DNA of 64,000 bases from the NCBI RefSeq assembly GCF_000801105.2, contig NC_079516.1, positions 9,362,001 to 9,426,000 on the forward strand, written 5' to 3'. Origin of the DNA: Raphanus sativus. Lineage: Eukaryota; Streptophyta; Magnoliopsida; Brassicales; Brassicaceae. A program made the position numbers and the translations under genes. This document shows, in pieces, positions 1 through 10,609 of this stretch. Position 1 is the first letter of the stretch. Every line of letters starts with the position of its first letter. The notes beneath the pieces are model-generated. The model did not search any database, was not told the origin of the DNA, and worked only from the letters and a program-made list of their open reading frames with translations.

Positions 1-397
1 AATGTCAAAAGATTGATGACGTCACAATTGAGAACAAGAATGATTAAAAATGTCTCACCAAACTTAAAACATGTTTTTATTATAACGTTATAAGTAAATA
101 ATTAATTAATTAACGTAGCAATAGTTTTATAACAATAGTATATTCATTAGTTTTTGTTAAATGCAATTTAACAAATATGGAAGGGAAGGAAGGGACCATA
201 CTTATGTTAATTGATTCAGACCACTATTTTCATTTGACCAGCCCAATTCTACGGAATTGGATAATTAAAAGTCCGTATTAAGTTAACGACTAATTCATAT
301 CAACACAAGTCGTATACTTCTTCTGAATTTCTTTAAGCATGCTAAGATTAGAGAGATCTAAATATAATTCAAAGATAAATAAAAGTAAAAATACAAC
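1..397. other. Intergenic, AT-rich edge
   Basis: No open frame of note and no recognisable element is visible. On the minus strand a strong donor-like GTAAGT (401-396) overlaps the stop of the neighbouring small gene. The only acceptor I found in phase lies about 40 bases further on, too close for a plant intron. Confidence 0.5.
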
Positions 398-682
398 TTA
401 CGATTTTGAACACGAAGTGGTGGTGCAGCGGAGAACTTTGACCGGTTTGGTAAATGGGTTGGTGTTGCGGCGGCTGAGGATAGGATTAGTGACCTGGCTG
501 CTTCTAGCTTCATAGCTATCGTCGTAACTTTCGTATCTGAACTTACTTCTTTTGATGTTTCCAGTGTCTGAACAAACGTTGTTGAACAACGTTGCGTATA
601 CTGCAAGAAAGATGATAAAAACGAGAGAAACAGTGATGATACTCAAAAATTTGGTTAAAGGCATCTTCTTCTTCTTGTTCAA
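398..682 (-). CDS. Small putative membrane-anchored or secreted protein, 94 aa
   Basis: The frame encodes 94 residues. A basic N-terminus (five Lys within residues 1-11) is followed by one hydrophobic stretch at about residues 12-32 (FLSIITVSLVFIIFLAVYA), typical of a signal anchor or uncleaved signal peptide. The remainder is polar, rich in Ser, Arg and Tyr, with three Cys (one just after the hydrophobic stretch, two near the C-terminus). A TATA-like sequence lies about 55 bases upstream on the same strand, which argues for a real transcription unit. I do not recognise a family; it does not end in a CLE-like or other known peptide motif. A donor-like GTAAGT overlaps the stop codon, so the frame could instead be a first exon of a longer type II membrane protein whose later exons lie outside the window. 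Function is unknown. Confidence 0.5.
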   Translation of the reverse strand: MNKKKKMPLTKFLSIITVSLVFIIFLAVYATLFNNVCSDTGNIKRSKFRYESYDDSYEARSSQVTNPILSRRNTNPFTKPVKVLRCTTTSCSKS

Positions 683-735
683 CTCTCTCTCGCTACTTTT
701 TCTTCAATCCACTATTTCTGTTTACTTTTCCAGGA

Positions 736-743
736 ATTTATAA
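736..743 (-). promoter_or_regulatory. TATA-like box for the 94-aa gene
   Basis: The minus strand reads TTATAAAT here, 54 bases before the ATG at 682. Assignment is by position and sequence only. Confidence 0.4.
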
Positions 744-1437
744 AATGTAGAGGTTAATTAAGAGATGTCAGCGATGGAGTCCATACGATAATTTAAAATA
801 AAATCATTTTTGAAAAATTTTAAATTATGAAGTTGATAAATACGAATGAATTTTTCATGACTATGACATTCATGCTATGGACGACGAAGATCTGCTTCTT
901 TCACTTGATTTCGTTTTGAGTTATTCCACGTTTAACCAATTATGTGGCATGCTCTATTGCAAAAGGGCAATTTCTGGCCCTTGAACATTCTGTTCACGTT
1001 ACTTAAATCGTCAAATTGAGTTTTATAAACACAAAGGTTATCATTGTATGTCAAAGAAGTTAACTTCTACATCTACTTACCTTTTTTTTTGGCACGAAAC
1101 TTCTACTTACCTAGAAACGATCTTTTCGTGGACATACTAAAGGAAATCATCAACCACGCAACCATTTTTATATGTAATTGTTGAGCCCGACCCCACTTGT
1201 AAATATATTATTTATGTAATCATTTGTTCGTGTGTCTTTATCTTTAGACTGTTTAACGACTTATTGTGTATTAAAAATAACTTATGGTGTTATCTAGTTG
1301 TAAAGTACTAACTCTTAGTAGTTAGCAATATCTCACCATCGCTTAATTATCTTAAGATACGCATGTTTAGTCTAAAATACACTCTTTATATACTTACTGT
1401 GTCCATGAATTTTAAATTTCCGAGAACATAAGATTTG
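744..1437. other. Intergenic, no feature seen
   Basis: AT-rich sequence without a coding frame or a repeat that I can name. Confidence 0.5.
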
Positions 1438-1438
1438 A

Positions 1439-1560
1439 GAGCATCATTATCCCTATAACCCCATTTGGGTTTCTTAATGACTTTTTTAATAATAAAAGTT
1501 GGTTAAGAAGCCCATAGATTTTGTGCTCCATTGGGAGTTTATTAGCTAAGGGCTCTTCAA
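1439..1560. mobile_element. Possible MITE fragment with a Harbinger-like end
   Basis: The segment starts with GAGCATCATTATCCC, close to the GRGCATCAATATCC termini of the complete Harbinger element that begins at 1673. No matching right end was found, so it is probably a truncated MITE or an older end of the same family. Confidence 0.3.
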
Positions 1561-1860
1561 AAAAAAAATTAAACATTGTTATATATTCATGAACTCCCCC
1601 ACAATATCACACAACGAGTATTTCAATATCCTTGAATTTCAAACTAATACAACCTCTCAAACTAGTCCATAAGGGCATCAATATCCATAAGACTAATTTG
1701 GAGGCCCTTAGAGTATTTTAGTATTATAGTTAGGTTAAGGGTCATATTAAAAATTAAGATTATTGCAGGGACTTGCAAATGTCCCTTAAGTTATTTTTTT
1801 AAAGTAATTAAAAAAAAGAGTAGAGATTGAAAAAACATGAAACATTAATTTTTAATGGAG

Positions 1861-1995
1861 ATACAAATTACAAAGTTGAAATACAAATTACAAAAAGGAA
1901 AAACAAATCACAAAGTTGAAATACAAATTACAAAAAGAAAAAACAAATTAGAAAAATGAAAAACAAATTACAAAATGGTAAAACAAATTACAAAC
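1861..1995. repeat. 20-bp tandem repeats behind the transposase gene
   Basis: Seven units, each exactly 20 bases, of the type ATACAAATTACAAAGTTGAA. They lie just downstream of the transposase stop and about 190 bases inside the left end of the element, a place where transposase-binding repeats are common. Confidence 0.85.
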
Positions 1996-2007
1996 ATTTT
2001 ATTGAAA

Positions 2008-3258
2008 TCATGGAAGATGTCCAAATTTTTGCCAAATATGTTCGATCAAATCTTCTTTTAAATTTAGATGAATATTTGGATTCCGAACTTCTTTGCGAAG
2101 AGCAATTCTGCTGCCGTGTTTTGTGGTTTTTTTTATCACAAAAGTTTGATCGCCATCTTCAAATTCCTCGAGAATGTTTGAATCTCGTTCATCTTCGACA
2201 ATCATATTATGGAGAATGATACAAGCTCTCATAATATTTCCTATCTTACTTTTATCCCATAATTTAGATGGATTTTTAACAATGGCGAACCTAGATTGGA
2301 GGACTCCAAAGGCACGCTCAACATCTTTTCGAACGGATTCTTGGGTTGTAGCAAATTTTGAATGTTTTGGAGTCTGTGGTAGTCGGATTGATTGAATAAA
2401 AGTCACCCACTTTGGATAAATACCATCTGTCAGATAGTAAGCCAAATTGTACTCTCTTCCGTTGACATAGAAATTAACTTCGGGAGCTTCTCCGTTAATT
2501 ATATCATCAAAAACAGGTGATCGATCAAGAATATTGAGATCGTTCATAGTACCTGGAGCTCCAAAAAAAGAGTGCCATATCCAAAGGTCATACGAAGCAA
2601 CCGCCTCCAACACAATTGTTGGTTTTTCGGATCCTCGAGAATAAATCCCTTTCCAAGCGGTGGGGCAGTTCTTCCACTCTCAATGCATACAGTCAATGCT
2701 TCCAATCATCCCGGGAAATCCACGTTCTTCACCTTTTAGCAGTAGTCTTTGTAGATCCTCCGGTGTGGGACGTCTTAGGTATTGATCGCCAAATAAGTCG
2801 ATTATTCCGGCAGTGAAATTGTGCAAACAGTGTTGAGCTGTTGTTTCAGCAAGTCGTACATACTCGTCAACTGCATCAGAGGCACTACCATAGGCCAATT
2901 GACGAATTGCTGCGGTACATTTTTGGAGCGGAGTTAGACTCGACCGTCCGAGGGCATCTTCAGTTAGACGAAAATATTCAACTTCTGTAGAGAGACGATG
3001 CACAATTCTCAAGAACAAGCGCTTGTTCATTCGGAACCGTCGGCGGAATAAATTGTGCGGATATGTTGGAGTGTCCTTGAAATAATCATTCCACAGTTTT
3101 TTGTGTCCTTCTTCCCGGTTTCTCTCAATATAAATACGTTTTTTTCTCTCTTTTGGTTCCGGAATGAATTCGAGCTCTTCATAAAGATCATCAAAAACAG
3201 AATCAAATGCATCCTCCTCATCATTGTTGTGATAATGATAGTGAGAAGATGATGCCAT
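2008..3258 (-). pseudogene. PIF/Harbinger DDE transposase, interrupted by one nonsense codon
   Basis: Read on the minus strand the frame stays open for about 416 codons except for a TGA at 2682-2680. The N-terminal part (3258-2683, 192 aa) ends in GSIDCMH, carrying the first catalytic Asp. The next codon, expected to be Trp as in the family pattern CMHWEWKNCP, is the TGA. The C-terminal part (2679-2011) continues in the same frame with the second Asp region (GAPGTMNDLNILDRSP) and the Glu region (VERAFGVLQSRF), and ends with the usual CIILHNMIVEDERD. In such elements the protein cuts and rejoins DNA at TWA sites together with the ORF1 protein. Everything apart from the Trp-to-stop change looks intact, so this copy is recently inactivated or the change is an assembly error. 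Confidence 0.88.
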
Positions 3259-3588
3259 GAAGCAATTCTGGATTTTTTTTTAAAAAAAGGCTGGATAATG
3301 TTAAGAGAAGAGGGATATGTTGGATGTTTGAAATGAGAGAACAAGGATGTTACTTATTATATAGATAAGGAAATGCATCTTCTATAAATCTCCCGTGATA
3401 CTATAGTCTTTCTTTACTACAACTTGTGATTATTGGTAGAACTAAAAAAACATGTGTCTTTGGTGGGATGTCACTTATTGGTAGGAAGAAACTACACTTG
3501 TGATTTGTTGGTAGAAAGTAAAAAAACATGTGAATTTGGTGAGATCATGTGACTTATTGGTACAAACTGAATATAGAAATAAATGCAA

Positions 3589-3652
3589 GAGTACAAATTA
3601 CAAATTCAAGAGTACAAATACAAGAGTACAGATTACAAAGTCAAGAATACAA
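3589..3652. repeat. Related short repeats behind ORF1
   Basis: Units of the type GAGTACAAATTACAAATTCAA resemble the repeats at 1861-1995 and start immediately after the stop of ORF1. They therefore fall in the 3' region of both element genes. Confidence 0.65.
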
Positions 3653-4307
3653 CGAAACCTTCAGTGGTAGAAGATTGGGTACTTGTCTCAGTGTTCTTCC
3701 TCTTCGAAACTGGTTTAGGTGTGTTAAGACTCATCCACTTCTGTTCATACTTGAGCATACACCACGCGTGTTCAAGGGTGAACTTGTGTCCATGATCAGA
3801 GTAGAAAATGTCATGCGCCTTCTTCAGAACGTCAGTGTCACTCTCACCACTCCTCTGTTGTCTCTCTGCTGCCGCGTATGCGCCACAGAACTTGTTTATC
3901 TCATCATTGATTCTGTGCCACCTCTTCTTGCAATGAACCCACTCTCTCACACCATCCTCTCTTCCGTGTGGACTTGATGCATAATAAGCAGCAACTCGGT
4001 TCCAAAAGGAACCCGCCTTATGGTCATTTGAAACTATAGGATCCTTAGAAGTGTTAAGCCAGCCACTTATCAGCACCTCGTCATCTATTGGGTTCCATTT
4101 GCGTCTCACAGCACGGGCCACTGGTGTCTCTGGAGGTGCGTCTTGAGTTTGTTGAGAACTGAAAGCCGGGATAGGTTCGGAATCTCCAAAGTTAACACTA
4201 GAATGAAAACTTTCATAAGGAAAGTTTTCATTGAAAGCACTAACATCTTGACTGTGAAGCAGTCCTACGTAACTAGAGGATTCAGCAGGATGATAATTTG
4301 GATCCAT
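3633..4307 (-). CDS. Harbinger ORF1, Myb/trihelix-like DNA-binding protein
   Basis: The 224-aa product starts with a Ser/Pro/Gln-rich segment (about 1-65). A Myb/SANT-like domain follows from about residue 68: RRKWNPIDDEVLISGWLNTSKDP, then FWNRVAAYY and CKKRWHRINDEINKFCGAY, with the tryptophan spacing of this fold. In PIF/Harbinger elements this protein binds subterminal DNA and partners the transposase; host-genome annotations often give such genes misleading names. It ends soon after KRKNTETSTQSS; related proteins usually run on for another 80-150 residues, so the C-terminus may be truncated or frameshifted. It lies 375 bases upstream of the transposase on the same strand. Confidence 0.8.
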   Translation of the reverse strand: MDPNYHPAESSSYVGLLHSQDVSAFNENFPYESFHSSVNFGDSEPIPAFSSQQTQDAPPETPVARAVRRKWNPIDDEVLISGWLNTSKDPIVSNDHKAGSFWNRVAAYYASSPHGREDGVREWVHCKKRWHRINDEINKFCGAYAAAERQQRSGESDTDVLKKAHDIFYSDHGHKFTLEHAWCMLKYEQKWMSLNTPKPVSKRKNTETSTQSSTTEGFVVFLTL

Positions 4308-4468
4308 ATCAGAAAGAAAAGAGATGAGAGATGTGGGAAAGTGGGTGTGTGTGTGTGTGTCTATTTAACCGAAGTGAGTTGGTGTTTAATATGCGGAAGT
4401 GAAGAGATATCAACCCACATAAATGACTAACCATTACCAAGAAGTGTCTAATCTGAAGTAATTACACA

Positions 4469-4607
4469 ACTTAAAGCTATCAACCACCACTTAAAGCTAT
4501 CAACCACCACTTAAAGCTATCCACTACAATGTAACTACAAGGAGTAACCATGACTTAAAGCTATCAACCAACAATACACCAGGACTTAAAGCTATCAACC
4601 AACAATA
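4469..4607. repeat. Tandem repeats upstream of ORF1
   Basis: Three consecutive 20-base units of ACTTAAAGCTATCAACCACC, then two more copies at about 4553 and 4584. They precede ORF1 within the Harbinger element and could be binding sites or promoter elements. Confidence 0.8.
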
Positions 4608-4835
4608 CAATGATTCAATATATACAAAACAATGATTCAATATGATTCAATATGAAACGCAAGATATATACCACTTAGCAATGATTCAATTCGTTTTGGA
4701 TTACTAAACTCAGATATCTAAACATATTTCATGTACCAAAACAGCAATGAGGTCAACTCGGTTACCTTTATCTCTACGATTGACGATACGGTCCTCGAAG
4801 GAGCTCTGGATAGGAACCGAACCGGCGCAGCTACG

Positions 4836-5075
4836 GAGATCGTTGACCTTTGGAACCGAACCGAACCGCCGCAGATGCCGTCTTCGATTGAACTCTGGAA
4901 CCGAAACGAACCGCCACCGCCAACGACTTGAACAGATGAAAGAGATCGCAATCGATGAGTTGAAGAGACCCTTAGAGCATGCACCGCCGGAGATACTGGT
5001 TCAACATGCCGTCATCGATTGAGCTCTGGAACCGAAACGAACCGCCGCCGCCGACCACTTGAAGAGATCGAGATC
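4836..5075. repeat. Diverged GC-richer direct repeat in the right arm of the Harbinger element
   Basis: Two long copies of a segment containing CTCTGGAACCGAAACGAACC, preceded by GATGCCGTC and followed by GACTTGAACAGAT or ACTTGAAGAGAT, plus shorter GGAACCGAACCG pieces. Open frames here are low-complexity products of the repeat and are not called as genes. Confidence 0.6.
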
Positions 5076-5462
5076 GACGCAGACAGAGAGGATGGAAGAG
5101 ATCGGAGAAGACGCAGATGGAGAGGATGAAACGGAGAAGATGGAAGAGAACGGAGATGATGAGATCGGAGATCGGAGATGATGAGAAGACGAGATCGGGG
5201 ATAGAAGAGATCGTTTGGTCTCGATGAAATCGTCAAAGACAAAACAATGAAATCGTCAAAGACGAAACGAAGCATGCGAGGTTTGGTCTCGATATCATCG
5301 ACCAGTAAAATGAAGACACGTCGCCTTAACGGACGCAACATTTCGGCCCTTATTTAAGGCCCGTTTGCTTCGGTCCTTATTGTTTTTGATTTAATTTTGA
5401 CCCAAAAATTATATGGGACGGGCTTAGGGACGCTCCAAGGGCCCGGGATATTGATGCTCTAA

Positions 5463-7500
5463 GATAGGAAAACAGAGATAGGAAAAAGGGAGGAGATGAA
5501 AAGGTGGACGTAGTAACGAGCAACCCAGTCTTGTTATTGTAAACAACAATATACATGAGAGACAATGGAGGTTTGAGATTTCAAAACGCATCACAACTTA
5601 GGGTTTGTTCAACATCAACGGCTGCTGTATATCAAACCACAATAGCAGCCACAGATCTAATTCAAGAGACCGAAGTCGAACATGTATATGTTGTTACCTG
5701 AAAGATTTTGATTTCAGATTTAAATTTGTAGAGATTAGAATCTTGGAGCATTTCAATCTGCGCGCATACAGCCAAAAAGACAACAAAAGTTTTAATTGTT
5801 AGAATCATACATCTGACTAACCAGGGAAAAAAAACGTTTCTTCATATCCATAGTTATGTTCTCACAAAATCTAGATGTTGGTTTGTTTAGTGTCCTTTAC
5901 TTGATCATAGAGTGACCATAGAATTTTCATTAACTAACACTAACAGAGATGTGACATTGGACGAAGCCTGAATTAAAACAGAAAGGCAGAGACTTACCCA
6001 ACTTGGCTGAGAGACAATTTTATTCAACTTGGCGAGTAAGTGAAAGCCGTATCGTTACCGTATCTTGGTCAAGATCAGCTAACAACACTGCCTCTGCAAG
6101 TGGCTGTAGAGAGGAAAAAAAAGATTAATCAGCAAAGGACACAAAACAGAGACGCATGATAAGAAGAAACGAAGAGAGACAGAAGCACTATAGAGTACAT
6201 GATGCCAAAACAAATGTATTAAGACCAAACAAAACAGTAAAGAAGCGTTATGTGAAGACTACACAACACTCCATAGGGGATTCAGACATATTTATATACC
6301 TAAGCCATCCTAACAAGAGAATCATAAACAGCAGTATCTTCATGGGGATGAAATTTACCAAGAACCTGTAGTAACCACAAACATTACTCAGAACCAAGCT
6401 CAGGCATCTGAAGAGGCAGAGGAAGAACATTTAGAAGAAGAAAATCACTTAACCGCTCCGACAACTCTTGCAGACTTCTTGTATGGTTTCGTGGAAGTCT
6501 AGAAGACTTCATGTGACATATACATCCAAGTGAAGACCGACAGAGTCGTCGATCGTCAGAGACGGAGAAGCCGAGAGAAGATGTGGTGGATTTCGATCCG
6601 TGGTGGGTTTCGATTGTTCCTCTGTGGCGGAGAAGACGAGAACCAAGACGGAGGATCGGTGGTGGAGGAGCGGTTGTGGGTTTCGATCGAGTCAACTTTT
6701 CCAGTACCCCTATTTCTCTACACACAATCTCCTATGGGCTCCCTTAGTCTTCTATACCCCTTTTTCATAATTCTATTTTTAATCAAAACACTAAATCCCT
6801 AATCAAATCTTCCTCCTTCTTCAAAACTAAACCCTAACCCCCCATGGATTAGTGAACCCATGGGCAAGTATTTAATTTTTATATTTTTCAAATTTGAAAA
6901 AAAATATTTTAAAAACATTTTTAAGTCTACTTTAATGATTTTCGTGAAAATATGAAAAACAGTTTTTTTTATTTTTAAAATATTTTTATCAAATTCTATA
7001 AATCAAATAAAAAATATTCACGTTTCCGATTTAATTTTATGATTTTTCGTTAGATATATAAAATTAAAAGAAGAAAACTGTCTAATAGAGATTGAAGAAT
7101 GAGATATAAGGGCACAAGAAGAATTGCCTCGTTTCGATCGGCAGTCGGTGAGATCCCCTCTAGTTGTGGGTCTCTCCCATGGAAAAGACCAGACGACGAA
7201 AACTAGGTGACAAAAAGAAAAGAAAGAAATAAAGGAAAATAGAAAAAAAATATACTTTCTCTAGTTTGCTGACACGTGGATGGAAGAACCCCCTAATTAT
7301 CGGTCATCAAACTCCCCCATTAAGGGTTTGATTGTAATGCAAAGATAGATGCAGTATAAATGCTGGATGAAATGATATGCAGATTGTTATGTATTTTGTC
7401 TCCATTCAACATAAAAAATGCAGAAAATATTATAATATTAAAAAATAAATAGAGCTGCATGGATGATAATTAATGTGATAAAAAGTTGATCTGCAGATTA
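5463..7500. other. Transposon-flank DNA without a recognisable gene
   Basis: A mix of degenerate sequence. At 6495-6511 there is a short palindrome (GAAGTCT, spacer AGA, AGACTTC). An open frame on the minus strand at 6384-6725 (113 aa) has no family I recognise and an irregular composition, so I do not call it. Nothing else is visible. Confidence 0.45.
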
Positions 7501-8335
7501 GGACATCTCCAATGTATTACTCTAAATATTACTCCAAAATAATATAACTCCAATGGAATGATGTTTTGTTCTAATGTATTATTTCTTTTTTATTCAAAAA
7601 TAGTTAATAATTGTTAATAATATCATATATTTACAAAAGTTTACCAATTAACCCTAACTATTTTATATTTGCAAAAATGCCTTAAAATATAATTTATTTA
7701 AATTAAACATTTATTATTAAAAGGTACACGAAATCATAAAAATAGAATAAAACATAAAAGATAAGTTGGTTCAATAACGAGTATTAGAATAGTTTATTTA
7801 CAAATGATCAACTAATGCATTTCGTAATGAAAAATGAACTTCTTTATATTTGATATTTTTAAATCCAGAAAGAAATTTTCGAAATCGAACATTTTCATTT
7901 TTTGCAGTTTCGATCTATGGAGGTGGAGCTTCTCTTGCACTTCAATTGGTGCATCGACTTCACGCTTATCCTCAATTATCATGTTGTATAAAATTATATA
8001 TGTAGTCATGTAACACATTTTTTACCAAAACGATCATGTCTTTTCAGAATAGCGAAGCGCGAAAGTCAAATTATTAAATAAAGAATTATCTTGTTTTTTA
8101 TGTTATTATATCATTTAAAAATATTATTTAAGTAAAAAAACATTAAAGATTTAAAGGATCATTTAATAAATACAAAAAGTTCAACTCTAAAATGAAGTAA
8201 TGTGTAAGATTACTCCATAAATTGAGTAACCCTAGCCATTACTCTATTTTGGAGTTGAAAATAGAGTGGGGGTTGGAGAGATTTTACCCCAAAATAATAT
8301 TTAGAGTAGAAAATAGAATAGAGTTGGAAATGCTC
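7501..8335 (-). mobile_element. Decayed, internally deleted Harbinger-like element
   Basis: The ends are GGACATCTCCAATG (left) and the inverse of GAGCATTTCCAACTC (right). Both arms share TTACTCTAAATATT-type sequence and an AATGGAGTAA-rich subterminal region typical of Brassicaceae MITEs related to PIF/Harbinger. Flanking triplets are TTA and GAA, so the target duplication is no longer exact. It encloses a transposase relic on the minus strand. Confidence 0.55.
7812..8018 (-). pseudogene. Harbinger transposase C-terminal relic
   Basis: The conceptual product contains TTYIILYNMIIEDKRE, matching the conserved RACIILHNMIVEDERD region near the end of Harbinger transposases such as the one at 2008-3258. 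The rest of the gene is missing or unreadable. Confidence 0.6.
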
Positions 8336-8662
8336 GAAAAAAATGGACGGAACGAACACAGAGGACCAATAAATGCTTGTCTTCAATTTTTTTTATCAAT
8401 GTTTGTCTTTACTTTTTTTTTAACAACCCACCTTTTCTTCTTTACCATTAAATATTTTATAATATTCCATTTCTTTCCTTAACAAATTAGAAATCCTTTT
8501 TAAGTGTAAGTTTTATTTATTTTATTTTTTGCGTATATCCTTTTTTATATCAGTCAAATTACTTTAAGGAGTGATTTATACTCTCTCAAATAAGAGGTCG
8601 AGTTGTAGTACTTATGGATTGAATCTACAGGGAGTTAGGGCATATACTAGATCTAAAAATTA

Positions 8663-8909
8663 CTCCCTCCGTTTCAATATAGATGATGTTTTAGAAGAAT
8701 TGTTTTGTTTCAATTTACATGAAGTTTTGAGATTTTAAGGTTACTTTAACTTTATTGGAAACTGTTCAACCAATTAAATTAATCTATCTTTTTTATAATT
8801 AGTCAACTGACTTTAAAATTATATATATAAAATATTTTTTTAGAGAAATGTAATTTTCTTAATCTTTGTGCATTGAGGCATAACATCAAGTATTATGAAA
8901 CAGAGGGAG
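8663..8909. mobile_element. Stowaway-type MITE
   Basis: Terminal inverted repeats CTCCCTCCGTTTC and GAAACAGAGGGAG (one mismatch in 13), flanked by TA on both sides (8661-8662 and 8910-8911). It is 247 bp, AT-rich and non-coding. The ends and the TA duplication are diagnostic for Stowaway MITEs mobilised by Tc1/mariner transposases. Confidence 0.9.
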
Positions 8910-8911
8910 TA

Positions 8912-10609
8912 TATGATTAAGTTAGGCTAATAGATTTTAAGACAGTAAATAAATAAAAGCAGTAAAATAGTAAACAAGTTGAACAAGACAATTATTTAAC
9001 AAGGCAGAGAGTTGTTTGATGGAAGGATGGTTTGTTAGATCTAGGGTTTCCATTCAGGTTATCAAGATTATAATGGTATGAATGCTTATATGAGATGCTT
9101 GCATGATATTAAAAAACCCAACTAAGCAATAGCCCAACTGTCGTGGTGACTATCTATTACTAGAACCGATGAAACACCCCTTTGACGAGTCATAGATTAG
9201 AGCGTCGATCGGTGTGATGTCGCCGATGTCGATCGACATATGCTCCGCGTCTATCGAGTAATTACTCTATAGGAGTATCGATCGATGCGCTACTAGCAAG
9301 TTTTAAGCGTGTGATTGAATACAGTTTGCCAAGTAATTTACCAAGTCAGTTGTCGCTTGTTCCAGGTATATTACTAACTCAGAGAAGATAGATCCAAGGA
9401 TTGATATCTCTGTGTTCATGTGTAGGTTAGCTACTCTTACACAAGCATTATGAATGATCTTCTAAGATGAATATCACTTGTTCAGGTATTCATATTTTGG
9501 GTTAATCCCACATAACCTATTTGAACCATAAATCTAACAGGCGGATTTATTCAGACATAAAGTTTGTCACAGAACTCATAGATAAATAAATGAAAAACAT
9601 AAATAATATAAAACCAAAATCAATGGAGTTCCAAGAGTTCTCCTGGAATAATTCTTCCCTTCTCAACATCATTTTTGATATAACATATTATATTTATCTA
9701 GTGAAATTGATTGTGCAGAAGATATCTGTCAAAATTATTTTACAAATAATGTATAGAGGATGCATATACAACCGGATCCAGATATACAAATTTTGAAGAT
9801 TATATAAACTTCAATTATTATTTTTTTAATTAAAGTTCTTACTAGTTATCTATGCCCCCTTCAAGATCTCAGATCTGACCCTGCATATAAAGGGCGTGCA
9901 GCTTAAGAATTAGTGCTTAACTAAGGCTTTAGAGCTTGAGATTTTTTGTAACAGAGCAAGTTTGCCTCTAGGTTTTTGGTTAATTTCACCATGATATTAA
10001 TACTTTATTTATCTTTTAGATGTCTTTCTTTTTTTGGGATGGTGTTTTCATCCTTGCGGATATTATCCATTGCCTTTTTTTAACTCTTTACAGAAAGCAA
10101 TACTAATTCTAAGTTACGTATTTTTTCTTTGTCAACTGCTATAGTGCTATATATCTTCCAAGCAATTCGTATTTTCTCGCATGGATCATACTGTCAAATA
10201 TATGTGGCTAATCATCTTGGAGAAACGAAAGCACAAACAATGCCCAAACTTAATTAAAAAAAAAAACGACATCTTTGATTTTCTGTATATTAAAAATTCA
10301 CCAGATTGATAGCTATCTCAAGAATAATTCAGTAGATGGTCTGATTCAACAAAGCTACTCTGATTTGTTTTATTAGCATCACCCCAAAAAAAAGACACAA
10401 AAGAGAAAGAATTATACTATGATATTATAGAATATCTACCTGGTCTTATACAGAGTGTAACATGATACACACAATATAAAGAAAGTGAAACAAATACTCG
10501 AATGAAAACTCCAGTTTTTTTTTCATATCCATTGAGACAAGGAAACACTTTTCGATGTTGTTACTAGTTCTTATCAAAATCCTCTACGGCTACTCGTCCG
10601 AAACCATCC
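8912..10609. other. Intergenic, repeat-derived DNA
   Basis: A cluster of TCGATCG-containing sequence at about 9190-9295 resembles spacer regions of Brassicaceae LTR elements, but I see no LTR pair or retroelement protein. At about 9700-9760 there is a piece resembling the Helitron-type ends at 26640-26700 and 29070-29135. No gene is supported. Confidence 0.4.
9700..9762 (-). mobile_element. Helitron-type 5' end fragment
   Basis: The segment (TTGTGCAGAAGATATCTGTC and the following AAAATTATTTTACAAATAATG) aligns by eye with 29080-29135 and, more loosely, with the end of the array at 27450-27511. Only this terminal piece is recognised. Confidence 0.4.

Larger units (their letters stand above)
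1673..5459 (-). mobile_element. PIF/Harbinger transposon, near-complete
   Basis: The left end reads GGGCATCAATATCC and the right end is its inverse, GGATATTGATGCTC (13 of 14 bases match), and the similarity continues inward around GGCCCTT. A TAA triplet flanks each side (1670-1672 and 5460-5462), the TWA target duplication expected for this superfamily. Inside are the two genes an autonomous element needs, both on the minus strand: a Myb/trihelix-type ORF1 (3633-4307) and a DDE transposase (2008-3258) broken by one stop codon. Short tandem repeats occur near the left end, behind both genes and upstream of ORF1. The element is about 3.8 kb, normal for the group. High end similarity and a perfect target duplication suggest a fairly recent insertion. 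Confidence 0.85.

Noticed and set aside
4718..5341. Several overlapping frames in the right arm of the Harbinger element
   Set aside because: They follow a GC-richer internal direct repeat and are read in many frames at once, as expected for repeats rather than genes.
6384..6725. 113-codon minus-strand frame
   Set aside because: No family or domain recognised, low-complexity Pro/Ser/Arg composition, no promoter signal; probably part of a repeat.
6824..6845. Telomere-like CCCTAAACCCTAACC sequence
   Set aside because: Only about two imperfect units; too short for an interstitial telomere array.
9185..9300. TCGATCG-rich cluster as an LTR retrotransposon
   Set aside because: It resembles sequences seen in Brassicaceae LTR elements, but no LTR pair, primer-binding site or retroelement protein could be found nearby.
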